From NCBI GenBank assembly GCA_035578905.1, contig JAQJVL010000105.1:434001-498000 (forward strand): a stretch of 64,000 nucleotides of DNA, written 5' to 3'. Below the pieces are notes generated by a model. That model made no database searches. It was not told where the DNA came from and saw nothing but the letters and a program-made list of their open reading frames with translations. This DNA comes from Stictocephala bisonia (lineage: Eukaryota > Arthropoda > Insecta > Hemiptera > Membracidae). Shown piece after piece: positions 32,871 to 45,107 of this stretch (position 1 is the first letter of the stretch; each line of letters begins with the position of its first letter). A program made the position numbers and the translations under genes.

Positions 32871-33989
32871 GTATATTTTAATAGTGATTTACAAGTCCAG
32901 TTTGCGCCAGTTAATTTCTCTTAAAAAGGCCTTTCATTTGATACCAAACTCGACCTAGGCTTACGTTAAAGATTTTCGTTCAACTTCTCGTGGGACGTCC
33001 CTCTGAAAAGATGAAATGTTGTTAATGGCGTCAAAAAGTATATTCTTTGTAATAATGATCATGGATTTCACTTTTACAAGTGAAGTCTTAAAAAAGTTGT
33101 GAAATCGTTTTCATATTTTTTCCATTCTGTATATTTTTGACATTTGCAAATTATTTTATATGTACAAATCTCTGTTTGTCGATTTACTAAACTATCTACT
33201 TGCATATGTTTCAAAATTTAATTTTACTGTACAGTAGTTTGTTGTAGAAAATCAATTACTTTGTATTCACAGCACGTGTCCAGTTGTCTGCGGTAATGGA
33301 TCAGCGCTACTAACCACTCATTGAGTCAATTGCCAGATGGACGTGAGTGAGGCAGATCTTGTTACTGACGTCAATGGAGTCAAACTACTGACCCCGCTGG
33401 GTCAGGGGGTGTGTCTCGCCTACGTCATGTCTGCAGAGACTTGCAGCAGTGAGCAGGCGTGTCACAAATGTTCAGCGGCTCACTGAGCTGTTACTTGTGT
33501 CGACATGGACATGTGTCATCTATGATCGTAGGAATCAGTGAATCTTTTTTGGGACTTTCTGAAGTCGATGCAACTCGCCTCATTATGAGGATTTAAAGGT
33601 TCGCGGTAAACTGAGTTAACTTGTTTAAACTAATCATCCAAATGAAGAAATAAAATTAATATGACATCTACATACGACTACGAGGTATGTAGTCGTCTGT
33701 CGTGATTCACATTGTTTCGAGGAGTGGTCAATGTTACATCAATAGGAAGGTCTAGGAGTAGCTCTTATGGCCCGCCTTTAGATCATCCTTCTTGTCTGAG
33801 TTTAATTGTGTAAAAAAGAGGTACCTATTTAAATAAATACTTTATAATTAAATTACTAAATTAGCTTCCTTAAGAATGCTGTAAACTTTGAAAATTTGTT
33901 CCAGTGTCTGTATAATTGTAAATACAAATTATATAGTGTTTAAAGTTGAGTGAAAATGTAATATGATGTACTGTACATAAAAATTGTTT
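32871..33989. other. No gene recognised; GC-richer patch 33290-33500
   Basis: The patch contains GTTACTGACGTCAATGG and GGGGTGTGTCTCGCCTACGT, similar in style but not in order to the 21.6-kb island. No reading frame recognised. Confidence 0.4.
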
Positions 33990-34375
33990 GCTGAGCCTTC
34001 ATTACGCTGACCCAGGAGCGACGCAGCTCAAACGTTTTCGCTGCACTGATGTAGTCTACACGCAGGTCTATTGTATTTTGAGGTCATTGTGAGGAGACGT
34101 AGGTGAATATGTGTTCTCGCTACGCCAGCGGTGTCAGCAGAGCGCTGACGTTACGCTGACTCAGGAGTGACGTAGCTCAGACGTTTTCGCTGCACTGTTG
34201 TAGACTACACGCAGGTCTATTGTACTTTTTGAGGTCACTGTGAGGAGACGTAGCTGAACAGCTGAAGTCGTGTTCTCGCTACGCCAGCGGTGACAGTAGA
34301 GCGCCGACGATGCGCTGACTCAGAAGTAACGCAGGTCAAAAGTTTCCACTGCACTGAAGCCACTGGAATGTAATC
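33990..34375 (+). repeat. About 155-bp tandem repeat, 2.4 copies
   Basis: Units start near 34001, 34152 and 34309. Each has ACGCTGACTCAGGAGTGACG, CGTTTTCGCTGCACTG, ACACGCAGGTCTATTGTA and CTCGCTACGCCAGCGGTG. Copies differ by substitutions and short insertions. Confidence 0.88.
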
Positions 34376-34816
34376 TATTGGGAAACGTGATGCTCGGAGG
34401 ACAAACGTGTTTCGTAATACTGTATCAAACCACCTTCAAGGACGACTGTGGGATTGCACGTCCCGCTGGAGTCGTCAACATTCACAGTTACTTCCCATAT
34501 GGTAGTCTCGCCTGTTGTATATTTTAGACGAGCAGAAATGTCTATGCATATGTATTTAGGGGGGAAGGGGAGAATTATTGGACAACTTTGTCTACAGTAT
34601 AAACACTCTGCTAACACCGAAACGTACTACTTGACGAACGCATCCCTCTCGCTTCTCTTTTGGGGGTTGTATTCGGATCCTTATCTACTAGTAGATTTGA
34701 GTGAACACACAGAGAATACCATGCTTACTGTTCTCGGTGAAAGTAACATATCTTTTGTATTTCATTGGGCATCGTCCTATAGTAGAACCATTCCTGTTAC
34801 ACTTTATACAATATAA
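34376..34816. other. GC-richer stretch open on both strands, unassigned
   Basis: A 122-codon plus-strand frame (34448-34816, GTG start) and an 80-codon minus-strand frame (34375-34617, GTG start) overlap. Neither has a motif I can name. The plus frame has a plausible amino-acid mix and two NxS/T sites. It may be a captured exon, an old transposon piece or chance. Composition differs from the very AT-rich DNA that follows. Confidence 0.25.
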
Positions 34817-36903
34817 GCATAATACATATCTTGTATTACCAAATATTTTATAGTATAAATAAATTAGTATGTATATAAAGTGAAAGAAAGTTCAGGAGGT
34901 AAAAATAATATCACTCTCCATCTTTTTACTTTATACTAACAAATATTGGTATTTCGTTCTATAATGGAATTTTTTATTACAAAGCTATACGATACCAATC
35001 ATTCATTTGAATTTTAAACGAAATACCAATATCCCAACTCCATCATATGTATAATTCAAAACCCTTGTTAGAAGGAAACTTTCTACAGATTTTTTTACCG
35101 TCATTAACCACGGTCATTGGTAGCCTTGAAATGAGGAAACCTGAAACGGACAATGCACGGCTTACATTTTTAGTCTGTAACGAAAAAAATGTTGATTAGA
35201 TTTAAATTACATTAAATATTTATTATCAGGAACGTTTTTTACATCCCTAGACTTTACTCGATATCAGCAATTTTATTGTAGGCCTATTCTTTATCTCAAA
35301 TCGATACTTAAGATATAGGCTTATTAAAAAAAAAAAAAAAAAAAAACATGCCATCCAGAAATAGAATGTATATGCGTCATGTTTTTGGTTACACATTTTT
35401 AAACTTTAAGTCTGATGAAACATTCGTATTCAGGAATTAAAATTTGTACGATTTTGGCCTCTTGACATTTTCTAATCTCAGACCGTTATGTCAGAAAACT
35501 AGCTATTTTTTTAAAGATGATGACGACTGGAAATCGGATGGCTCGTGTTTTGGGGCTACAGCATAACATAAACAAGGTTAATCATTTTCAGTTTTGGTGA
35601 ACGTTTCATGGTCAGAATTAATGATTTAATGTTCCACCATTTTTTTCCTTCTTCTAAACCGTTAACAATTGAAAAGATTACTTGAGAATAACAATTTTTT
35701 TCTTTTTATTTATAAACGACAACCAGTTTGAATGATATGTAAATAAGAAAGTTACGTATAGGTTGTGTTGTACACAAACGTTACAGTAAATACCACGATG
35801 ATCGTTTCGTTCAAAGAACTTAGATTGGCAAATCTGTGTGTTCGCTCGTTTTATTTATTTATTTTTTATTTTTACTACTACAGTATTACGAAATAATAAG
35901 GACATTATCTATTGCCGTGCTACTGAGTATGTGCTTATACTCAAAATGTACCTCGTACTTAAAAATTATTTTAAACTTCGCAATATGGTCACCATAAGTT
36001 GGGATATCATGGTTACTATTTTTAGCACATCTGTGTGTTAGCTCGATTTTAACTTTGTACTAGTATCATTGTCGCGCTACTATACATGTGCCGGTACTTC
36101 CACCGTATCTACTTATAAACCAGCTACGTATTGCCGTCTATGAGCAATGTCAGTTCTAAACACCATCGTGCTGGGTTGCTCAGCTATTCTTCAAGCAAGG
36201 TCCTTATCCGTCTATTTAACAAATTCCACTCCAGACGTGATCAAGTTCACCTTATCCCCACCGTCCTGTGCTCTCACGTTGATTAGATATTCATTTTTAA
36301 CGTTCAGATCATCGCTCTTGCCTGGGAGCATGTATAGCATGGCATGGGTAGGCCTATGCTATTTTGTTTTTACACTTGCTTAACCTCTTTCAGTCTCGCT
36401 ATATTGTATTCTGCGCGTAATTAAACCTTTAACCTTTTATAGATTAAAATGTCCAGATACGGAATGTGAAGGTATATTGGCTGCAGACCGAATAGCCTAT
36501 CTTTCTTGGCCCCTGACATATCCAAGTTTGTTGCTATTTAGAAAGGCCCTTCATCACCTAAGCCTACAGCTCCTTGTATTTACCAGCCCATACCACTAAG
36601 CCAGACACTACCTTTAGTACTCGATCTTTACCATCCCACGTTTGTGTGTCGTTCAGTCGTAATTGCATTAGTGTAACTCTGGTATCAGGAACGAGCAGAT
36701 ATCTCGTTGTACGATAGTGGTGAAGGCTTTTCTGATGACCTTCACTGTCGGAATGAAGAAGTCATTCGGGTTCTCGTGTTGTGCACAATATATCTGTAAG
36801 AAGAATTATTATACTGTTTTACACTTTAGTCAATACTCACTTCGCTCGTTGGAGTTTCGCAAAATAAGTTGACTATCACAAACTTGTCATAAATACAGTT
36901 GTT
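34817..36903. other. No gene recognised; 21-A run
   Basis: A run of 21 A at 35326-35346 may mark a retroposed 3' end, but nothing recognisable precedes it. The open frame at 36147-36383 has no motif. Otherwise AT-rich. Confidence 0.4.
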
Positions 36904-36996
36904 ATGATTACCTATGTGATTATCTATGTGATTATCTATGTGATTACCTATGTGATTACCTATGTGATTACCTATGTGATTATCTATTTCGCCTAC
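36904..36996 (+). repeat. 12-bp tandem repeat, about seven copies
   Basis: GTGATTACCTAT/GTGATTATCTAT units, nearly perfect. Confidence 0.9.
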
Positions 36997-37164
36997 GGTA
37001 TCATTTCGTTACTTTTGATTGACGGATTAATAAGTTGTATAGTATTTGCATTTTGTATTCTGATAACGACTATTTTAACAAATTTCTTATCAGTAATATA
37101 CGACAGTTTGTAATTAGCAGCTAATATTGATGGAAGCAAGATATTCCATCATGAAACTTTCTAA

Positions 37165-37618
37165 CGGCGGGCACGAATTGGACAACTTTTGCCTACCCTC
37201 GCTAATCCCCGAGCACGAACTGGAACTGGACAACATTTTCGAAGCAGGTCAAGGGGCTGAGCACGAACTGGACAACTTTTCGGCTCCTTTGAAAACCGAA
37301 GTGCCTAATCTAGCGTTAAATAAGCGCACACAAACAATCTGAAAACTGCTCGCTCATGTAAAGTCTGTAAACAAATATCCCCCATAAGAATAACAGAAAC
37401 TCAGAAACTATCAAACAGATTTAGGTTAGGTTAGGTTAGGTTAGGCCGCTACATTCTTTGCGCACTTGGCCCCCGCTGCATCTAATCCTTTCTAATCCTT
37501 CCTGCATACCACCCTCTCTACCTGGCAGGGAAAGTTGTCCAGTTCGTGCTCGGAGATTAGGAGACCCTTTTCTGTCCCTTCCTTAAAATTGGGAATGTTG
37601 TCCAGTTAGTGCCCAGCC
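37165..37618. mobile_element. Inverted-motif element C with central (TTAGG)n tract
   Basis: GAGCACGAACTGGACAACTT-type motif occurs three times on the left (37169, 37211 and 37259 onward) and twice inverted on the right (about 37530-37552 and 37587-37613). TTAGG repeats lie at 37420-37445. CTTTCTAA flanks both sides (37157-37164 and 37619-37626), an 8-bp target-duplication candidate. A further CTTTCTAA at 37488 inside the element weakens this. The short open frame across the left motifs (EHELDN repeats) is a by-product. Confidence 0.65.
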
Positions 37619-37626
37619 CTTTCTAA

Positions 37627-38903
37627 TCGTTCCAGGATGTTAGTTGCTTTACAACCCTCCCTGCATGCAACCGTGGTTTGGACAAAATTGTTGTGTAACT
37701 GATTAGCCACTCTGAACATTATACATTATTGATCATTACTAGCAAAGACGTTGCTTTGTAGCCTTTTATACACAACCTTAAATAATTATTGAATTTTTAC
37801 TTTAAAGCGTACTGAATCATCGACGCTTTGAAGCTTCGAATAGTAAATCAATTTTGGGCAGTTATTTTGAGATCAGTTAAACAAGACATCCAGTGCGTGT
37901 TAAAATGAGTTTGTACTGGTCGGGTGGGTCTTCAGTAACATATAACGAACTAACCTACAAGAGTGTTTTGTATTTTTAGAACATTTTCAGCCACCCACGA
38001 CAGTTTGCGGTTACAGAATGTCGTCCCTGAGGTCGTTATTGAGTCAGTCAGCATCGTGGAGCACAGCTTAGTGACCGTAACTAGAATGAATGAATCTTAG
38101 TTTAAAAAAAAATGTATTTTGTTTAAAAACCGAAAGAATTTAAATCTCACCAACAGTTTTGTTGATTTCCTATTGGGAATAAATTACCATATTTCTAAAG
38201 TTTATTGATAGAGTAATTTGTCTATAGACCTATACATCCTCTATTGTAGAGTCAAAAGAGATATCTTTGTTTAAAGAACTATTTTTAATTCCAGTTACTT
38301 TAGACAACTAATTTACAAATGTGTTTCTGTCTCAATCACATAGTAGTCTATAGTAATAAACTTTTCCAATAAATCGTTGTTTTATGTTATTATAATTAAA
38401 GTTTAAACAATTGACCATATTCTAATTTTTTAAAGTGAATGTAAAATTCATAATATAATTAATAGTTTTTACAAGTTACAAGTTTTTATAGTGAAATAAA
38501 ATACTCATAGGAGCCAATTTGTTTCTATAAACAAAATGCTATGATGTGAATATCCACCTATGGTATTATAAGTGATCAGCTATTAGTTATTTGGGCAGGA
38601 ACCTCTACTTCAGAACTACATTTTCTAGTTACATACACATTTAACTTGTTGTGTAGTTAGTTTCTTTAATTAGCCTCGTGTTTTCCCTACAAGTAATGGC
38701 CTGCCGTAAGAAACAAGCCATACCCAAGGCCAGTTCAAGAAGTGTTCAGTTCACTTAATTACGGTATTGTATAATCCGGCATGTAGAGATGAATTGATTA
38801 AATCCATTTTCTAATATGTAAACAGTTGGAACAAGTATTGGAAAGGAAAAGGCAATTTATTTTAAATTAAGATTCTCGTTTAGACATGATGAACTGCAAA
38901 TGA
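37627..38903. other. Nothing recognisable
   Basis: AT-rich, no repeats or frames of note. Confidence 0.5.
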
Positions 38904-39442
38904 TTGGGTGGGCGAGTGACCACTGCACGTGTACGGTTGGGTGTGTGGGTATACAGACATACCCCACCCGCCCACCCATACACGTACAGTGGTATTGACC
39001 CACCAGCCAACCCATACACGTACAGTGGTATTGACCTACCAGCCCACCCATACACATACAGTGGTATTGACCCACTCGCCCACCCATACACGTACAGTGG
39101 TATTGACCCACTCGCCCACCCATACACGTACAGTGGTATTGACCCACTCGCCCACCCATACAGGTACAGTGGTATTGACCCACCAGCCCACCCATACACG
39201 TACATATTGGTATTGACCCACTCGCCCACCCATACACGTACAGTGGTATTGGCCCACCCGCCCACCCATACACGTACAGTGGTATTGCCCACCTGCCCAC
39301 CCATACACGTACAGTGGTATTGACCCACTGCCACAATGCCACTGTACGTGTATGGGCGGGTGGGTGAGTCAATGCCACTGTACGTGTATGGACGGGTGGG
39401 TGGGTCAATACCACTGTACGTATATGGGTGGGTGGGCGGTTG
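38904..39442. repeat. G-rich minisatellite array with internal inversions
   Basis: The same ~35-bp unit as at 3.5 and 17.9 kb. A short plus-oriented stretch (38904-38950) is followed by about ten minus-oriented units (38960-39330, GTATTGACCCAC...CCCATACACG) and then three plus-oriented units (39335-39442). The array thus forms large hairpins. Open frames on both strands arise from the repeat and are not genes. Confidence 0.92.
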
Positions 39443-42400
39443 TATACAGCTCTCGCCCACTTAGTATATCCATAACTAGGGTTGCCATACGTCCGTATTT
39501 TGTACGAACTGTTTATATTTTACATTCAGTGTCCGTGTCCGTACCGTACAAAGAAATCACCTAGTAGATGTTCGTATTTTTCGTATTTAATATTGTAAAA
39601 AAGACAAACGAGTATTACTATTGTATTGTACTACGTCTGAACATCCTATCAGTGTAGACTGTCAGTGGAAAGGTCAAAGCTATTCTGAGCATCAAAGTTA
39701 ACAGTGACATGTCATGTATTACATTTTTTAAAGCCATTAAAACAAGGTTTTTTTACTTAAAAAAAGTAATCTCCTCAGAAAAGTATGACTGTTTACAGCC
39801 GGCACCAGTACTAGTAAAAATGACCCCTTAACATTCTCAAGGATATTTATGACAATTTATTGAGTTCTGCCAACCCATCGATGTATACTATCACATAATA
39901 TAGACAATTTATACTCTAACTGGATCGCGCACTCCGCTCTGTGGATGCGAGCCGGCTCACTGCTCTACTCCCACCACAGTACTGGTGCCCAGCGCTGCCC
40001 AACTGAATTGTCTTCAATGCAACGCTGGAAATATTTCAACATTACAGCTGAAATGTTTGCTAATTGCCAATATAGCTAAGTCAGTATTAAGTAAGTGTAT
40101 AGTTTAAGAAAAATGTCATGAAAGTTTTATGATCCATAAACAACTAATTATAGATGGCCAAAGAAGAAATTGCATAACAAAACCTGCAATATATATGTTA
40201 CTGACTGTCACAACATTAAGTTTCTTAATTTTTACATAAAATAAAATTCGATAGTCTTGTGGTATATATTTAATTTGTACATTTAAATAAATTTTAAATA
40301 TATTACTTGTACTGCTATGAACAGGAAAGTCTGATGGCTAAAATCTCTTCCTTTCTTAGCATTGTCCACAATAGTTGTTATAGTTCCGGATTTTATGGAA
40401 ATCTAGAAAACCGATCTGTTTAATACAATTTTTAATAATACAACGAAATAATTTCAATATATATTTTTCACTATTTATTATTAACTATAATTTAAATCCT
40501 TCTTGATGACCTATTAGAAAAATGTAAAACTAAAATGATTACAAACACAAATATTTGGATAAAGAGTTTAACATTTTTGAACATGGTATTAACTCTAGAA
40601 ATTTCTGGTAACTCATAAAAGAAAATATCATATTATTAACTAAATTATGAACAGACGTGCTTTTCAATGTAACAATTTTAATACAAAATTAATACAATTT
40701 AGCTGCAGGTTAAGTTTATGCACAACTACTTATTTCCTCGTGTTTTGATATGGGATAAACATTTAAACAGTAATATACAAATTTCTTTAAAATAAATTTT
40801 AAATTAGGTGACTCCCCTACATTATTCGCGTGCCAACCCTCATCAATGACACATACAAAGAGAACACTACAAAAAAGCAATGATTAAACTACCAAAAACA
40901 TTATAAAACTAAACAGCTGTTAATGTGTCATTAAGAACTCTGTAATGTTGGTGTTAGGTGAATCGTAATTTATATCTTAGTATAATAATATGTGATAGAT
41001 ATATATTATACATTTAGATCATAATGTAATAATATGTGATAAGTATATATTATACATTTAGATCATAATCATTTAACTAATCGGTTAATTACAGAACGTA
41101 GTTATTTTGTATATAGAGTAATGATAGTACTAACACGTTTAAGAGTAATTTTGCAATCGTTTCTCGCTCGTTGAATTATTACTTAAATATTTATCATTTG
41201 AATCTGCAGGCTAAAGTCTAAGCAGACCAATGAAAATGTGTTGGTAATAAAAACATTATTTCTACAGGAAATAATACGATAGTAAACATCCATTATATAA
41301 CTTTATGATGGTCAGTTCATTTGAAATTGTTACCCAGATATAAAAGAAATGTTAGTTTAAATTTCAAATGTTTTGTCATATGAGATTATTTTTCATAACA
41401 CCATAAAAATAAATAACAATACAAAAGATAAAATCAAACTCACACAACTACATATAAAATAGACCTAAGACCTACTAATTAAAACATTAAAAACAAATAA
41501 ACATTTTATTACAACCGTGTCTACAAAAATAAACCCGGCTGAGATTAAACTCTGTTGATCCTATTTTTAAATAATTAATTATCAATTATCTCAATAAAAG
41601 TGACTGAGTTGTACTGTAAATGGTTTTAAGAACGCTTTGGTTTCACTCCGCATAAATTGAAATGGTTCCTTATTCCACCATAACCACGCAATACGAAGGC
41701 ATATTCGTTAACTATTTAGTGGATTCATAAGTTATCAATCAATTTTCTGTAGTCATAAAACTATGAATAAAAAAGGAAGAGATTATGTCAGGAATGCCAT
41801 GCAAAACAGTGCCGCGCGGTGTCTGTGTCCACAGGACTGCGGAGGGGGAACCTTCCCCTTACCCCTGAGACCGTTCTCCACTACGTTTCGCCCGCTTCGT
41901 GAGCAATCCAGTTAGAATAGTATACCTACATCGATGCTCCCACCATGTCCCGTAGAGCGGAAACAATGAAGCGAGATAAGGTCGGTTCGGAATCTCTAAT
42001 ACACAAAACACGGAGAAAATAAAACTGTGTTCTCCATTTGAATTTGTAAAACCGACTCTGTTGGTAATGATACTAACCACTATTTTTATCATGTAAGTAC
42101 TGTAAGTATAACGAATTCCGGTGGGGCAACACCTCGGCGTGTATTTAGGAAGGGTGAGAAGTTTCAAGTTTGCTATTATTGTATTCAGTTTTGAATGGTT
42201 GTCGGATAACATGTTCAACTCTACCTGTTCATGTGGTATTTGCTTTTATGTGTTGTGCTAATTGACACCTCGAAGTGATATTTTACTCCTACAGTCTGCT
42301 TACGTGTTTAAAACGTACACCACCTGTGCGGCTGCGTGAACAAAAAGCGTTTGTATTGTAACTACTGTAGGTCTTGTGCACCTTTCCTCTTTGAAAATAA

Positions 42401-42549
42401 CAATTAAATTGGTATGCGTGTTTTAAATCGACGAATAACACTATTTGTATTTGTTTTTTAAGGGTTTTTACTTAAGTTGAGGATAACATGTTTACTACCA
42501 GATCACATTTTCTACATTAACCAGCAAATTAACATCAACTAATGTAATT
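39443..42549. other. Long stretch without a recognised gene
   Basis: Contains a 44-bp direct duplication (40983-41070, two copies starting TAATAATATGTGATA). GC-richer patches at 39930-40010 and 41810-41960 carry no recognisable motif. A 119-codon minus-strand frame at 41859-42218 is unassigned. The GGGTTGCCATACGTCCGT phrase at 39479 resembles transposon tips, but no partner end was found. Confidence 0.4.
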
Positions 42550-42852
42550 TTTTTATTTATATTTTATTATTTTTTTATTCCTAAGACGCCGATCGTCAAT
42601 ATAAGAGGTGAATATAGATTTCGAATGAGTGTGGATGCGAGTTGATTGTTGTGAAGCGAATGTAGTCATTGATACAAACCAAGGCCGACTATTCCTTAGA
42701 AAGTGTCACTAATTAATAGCCCAATGACAAATGAACAGCAGGTGGTTATCAGCTGATCCCTTTCAAAATTTGTTTTGACTCTGACTAGGATCGAACTGAG
42801 AACCTTTAGCTTTTGAAGATGGGAATCAACCAATTACGCTACCGGCCAATCT
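42550..42852 (-). mobile_element. tRNA-derived SINE, copy 2 (near full length)
   Basis: Minus strand: begins GGCCGGTAGCGTAATTGGTT (A-box match) and continues with B box CAGTTCGATCCTAG about 45 bp later, as in tRNA genes. The tRNA-unrelated body is shared with copies at 22.7 and 61.8 kb. It ends GACGATCGGCGTCTTAGG with an A/AT-rich tail. It would be made by Pol III and mobilised by a LINE. Copies share the body end-to-end, which defines the family. Confidence 0.85.
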
Positions 42853-43274
42853 AACTAATTTGCCTTTCTAACTGATGTTGAATTATCTAATAACAATTAC
42901 ACTACCAAGCCATTCCAAACTGTGTTTATTTTCTTGCGTTAAGACGTAATGTCATTACAGCTACCCCCAGGGGTTATTCAGTATGTTTTGTATATCTATT
43001 TTGTTAAGTTGAGAAATGTTTTTTCATGCAAATGGCGTAACTTTCCGTTTTACATGGTTTTAATGTTGGGATTAGTTTACAATAAGGACACTTAAGTGAC
43101 GAATGAGTCTATTAGTTAATTAAAAAGTCAAGAAATGGGTGTTGCCTAAAAACACACTTTTGGAAGATATGCAATAAAACATACTGTTGTTGGATAATGA
43201 TTGGCCCTACCAACTAACTACACCTGACATAGTTTGACCTAACACATATCAAAGTCACAACTCTGTGACCCCAG

Positions 43275-43900
43275 AAACATATGTGATATCAGAATCTCCT
43301 ACCACCAAGATACACAGGTAGGACTAGACAACGTTTTCACTCACGCAAGATCAGAATATGTGAGATTAGAATCTCATGCCACCCATCCAAGACACACAGT
43401 TAAGATTAGTCTGTCCTTTCCCTCACTCAAGACACATGTGCGATCAGAACCTCCTGCCAACCACCCAAGGTATAGGTAAGACTAGACCATCCTTTACCTC
43501 AATCAAGACTTATCTATGCGATCAGAATCTCCTGTCACGTAAGAGTAGACGATCTTTTCATTCACTCAAGACACATATGTTAGATCAGACTCTCCCGTTA
43601 CCCACCCAAGACACACAGGTACGACTAGACTATCCTTTCACCCACCCAAGATACTTATGTGAGATCAAACTCTTCTGTTACCCTTCCAAGACCTACAGGT
43701 AGAGTGGATTATCCTTTCACTCAATCAAGACACTTATGTGAGATCAAACTCTTCTGTCACCCTCCCAAGACCTACAGGTAAGAGTGGATTATCCTTTCAC
43801 TCAATCAAGACATGTCTGTGAGACGACTATTCTAATATCCATGCAAGACACGTCTGTGTGACTTGATTTCACTGTCACCAACCCAAGACACATCTATTAC
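43275..43900 (+). repeat. About 80-bp degenerate tandem repeat, roughly eight copies
   Basis: Units carry CACTCAAGACACATATGTGAG, ATCAGAATCTCCTG, CACCCACCCAAGACACACAG and AGACTATCCTTTCA. Divergence is high at both ends and low at 43650-43800, where two units are almost identical. Confidence 0.8.
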
Positions 43901-44395
43901 ATCATTTTTATGACCCAGGACTTCTATTACACCAATCTTGAACACTAGCTATCCACCCATTATGCCTAAAAATACTTTTAGTGGATGTTATTATGTAGAT
44001 GAAACATATATTATACTATCCACTTATCTTGTGGTTCTTCAGATATCTTAATTCATTATTTGATTTCAGTTAATTTCTTACGACGTAGCTTTATTAGCAT
44101 AGAAATCGATTATTAGAAATTTTCAACTATTTCGAAAAGCCACAAATCGTACCTACTAAAAAGATGGCAGTATGGATAATGTATTAAGCCTAGAAGGGAT
44201 GTCTTAGAAATGTGGTCTTACCTACAAGCCGCTAGTTTGTTTTAGATAAAATAAGATTCGAGATTAATTTATTGACACAATATGAACTGTTACACTTTTC
44301 TATGCAAGTCATAATACAAAAATAACATCATACGTAAATTAATTTTAAGAAAATTTTTTACTATAGCCTACACTTAAGCCAATCTTGACATTTAT
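43901..44395. other. Nothing recognisable
   Basis: AT-rich between the tandem repeat and the LINE fragment. Confidence 0.5.
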
Positions 44396-45107
44396 TTTAT
44401 TACTGTCTTGAGTTTTATTATTACTCTTATTAGCTGCTACAATAAGAAAAGTATTTAAGGTAATTAAGTAAAAAATAAAACAGCCAACATAACCCCTTAA
44501 GGCTGCATAAGAGCTTCATCAATAGTATAGAAAGCCCTCCCGACCAAAAGGTTCCTCAAACAGGTTTTCAGCAGAGATAAACTATTGATTGTTTTTATAT
44601 TTTGAGGGAGAAGATTAAAATATTTAGACAAAAATTAAAAACTGAATTTTTATAAAGATCCAGATTGCTTTTTTTAATGGCAAAATTGTTTTTACATCTA
44701 GTATTGTAGTTATAATTATGGATAGGGAATTTGAATTTATTTTTAAAAACATATACCACCACCTCATATATTAAAAGGCTGGGTAGTGTGAGGATGCCAC
44801 CCGCCCGAAAGAGCTCCCTACAGCTGGCCCTGTGATCCAGACCCTAGACGATCCTTAGTGCCCTCTACTGAAGAATAAATATTCGATTAAATAAAGTAGA
44901 GTTACAGAAACCCCAGAAAAGAATTCCATATCTCAATCGACTCTCAATAAGGCCATAATACGCGAGGTTGAGGACCTTACTAGAGGCGAATGGAGACAAA
45001 CATCTCAGGGCAAATATAGCAGAGTTCAGCTGGCTCCCTAACTTAGAAATATGAGTGTCCCATGACAAATTACAATCTAGATAGATTCCAAGGAATTTAG
45101 TTGACAT
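44396..45107 (-). mobile_element. 5'-truncated LINE, copy D
   Basis: Minus-strand LINE tail with a short 3' untranslated region containing AATAAAAC/AATAAAAT words at about 44397-44440. Confidence 0.75.
44497..45107 (-). pseudogene. LINE reverse transcriptase C-terminal part (broken)
   Basis: STKFLGIYLDCNLSW and LAYYGLIESRLRYGILFWG match the LINE block after the catalytic core. Two in-frame TAG stops follow in the KRALRIV region. One frameshift near 44620 precedes KYFNLLPQNIK and the terminal LRNLLVGRAFYTIDE. Same LINE group as copies B and C but a different lineage. Confidence 0.8.

Noticed and set aside
37127..37342. 71-residue frame with EHELDN repeats, looking like a small repeat protein
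   Set aside because: The repeats are the left motif cluster of inverted element C, and the same motif occurs inverted on the right.
38857..39460. Long open frames on both strands with repeated VLTHPPTHTRTV-like or QYHCTCMGG-like peptides
   Set aside because: These are translations of the G-rich minisatellite in several frames at once; no start context or domain.
39479..39560. GGGTTGCCATACGTCCG phrase as the tip of a DNA transposon
   Set aside because: No matching inverted end or target duplication was found nearby.
41859..42218. 119-codon minus-strand frame as a gene
   Set aside because: No recognisable motif, and it crosses from GC-richer to AT-rich DNA. Not enough to call.
42800..42852. 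Functional tRNA gene
   Set aside because: A and B boxes are present, but the sequence cannot form a full cloverleaf and continues into the SINE body.
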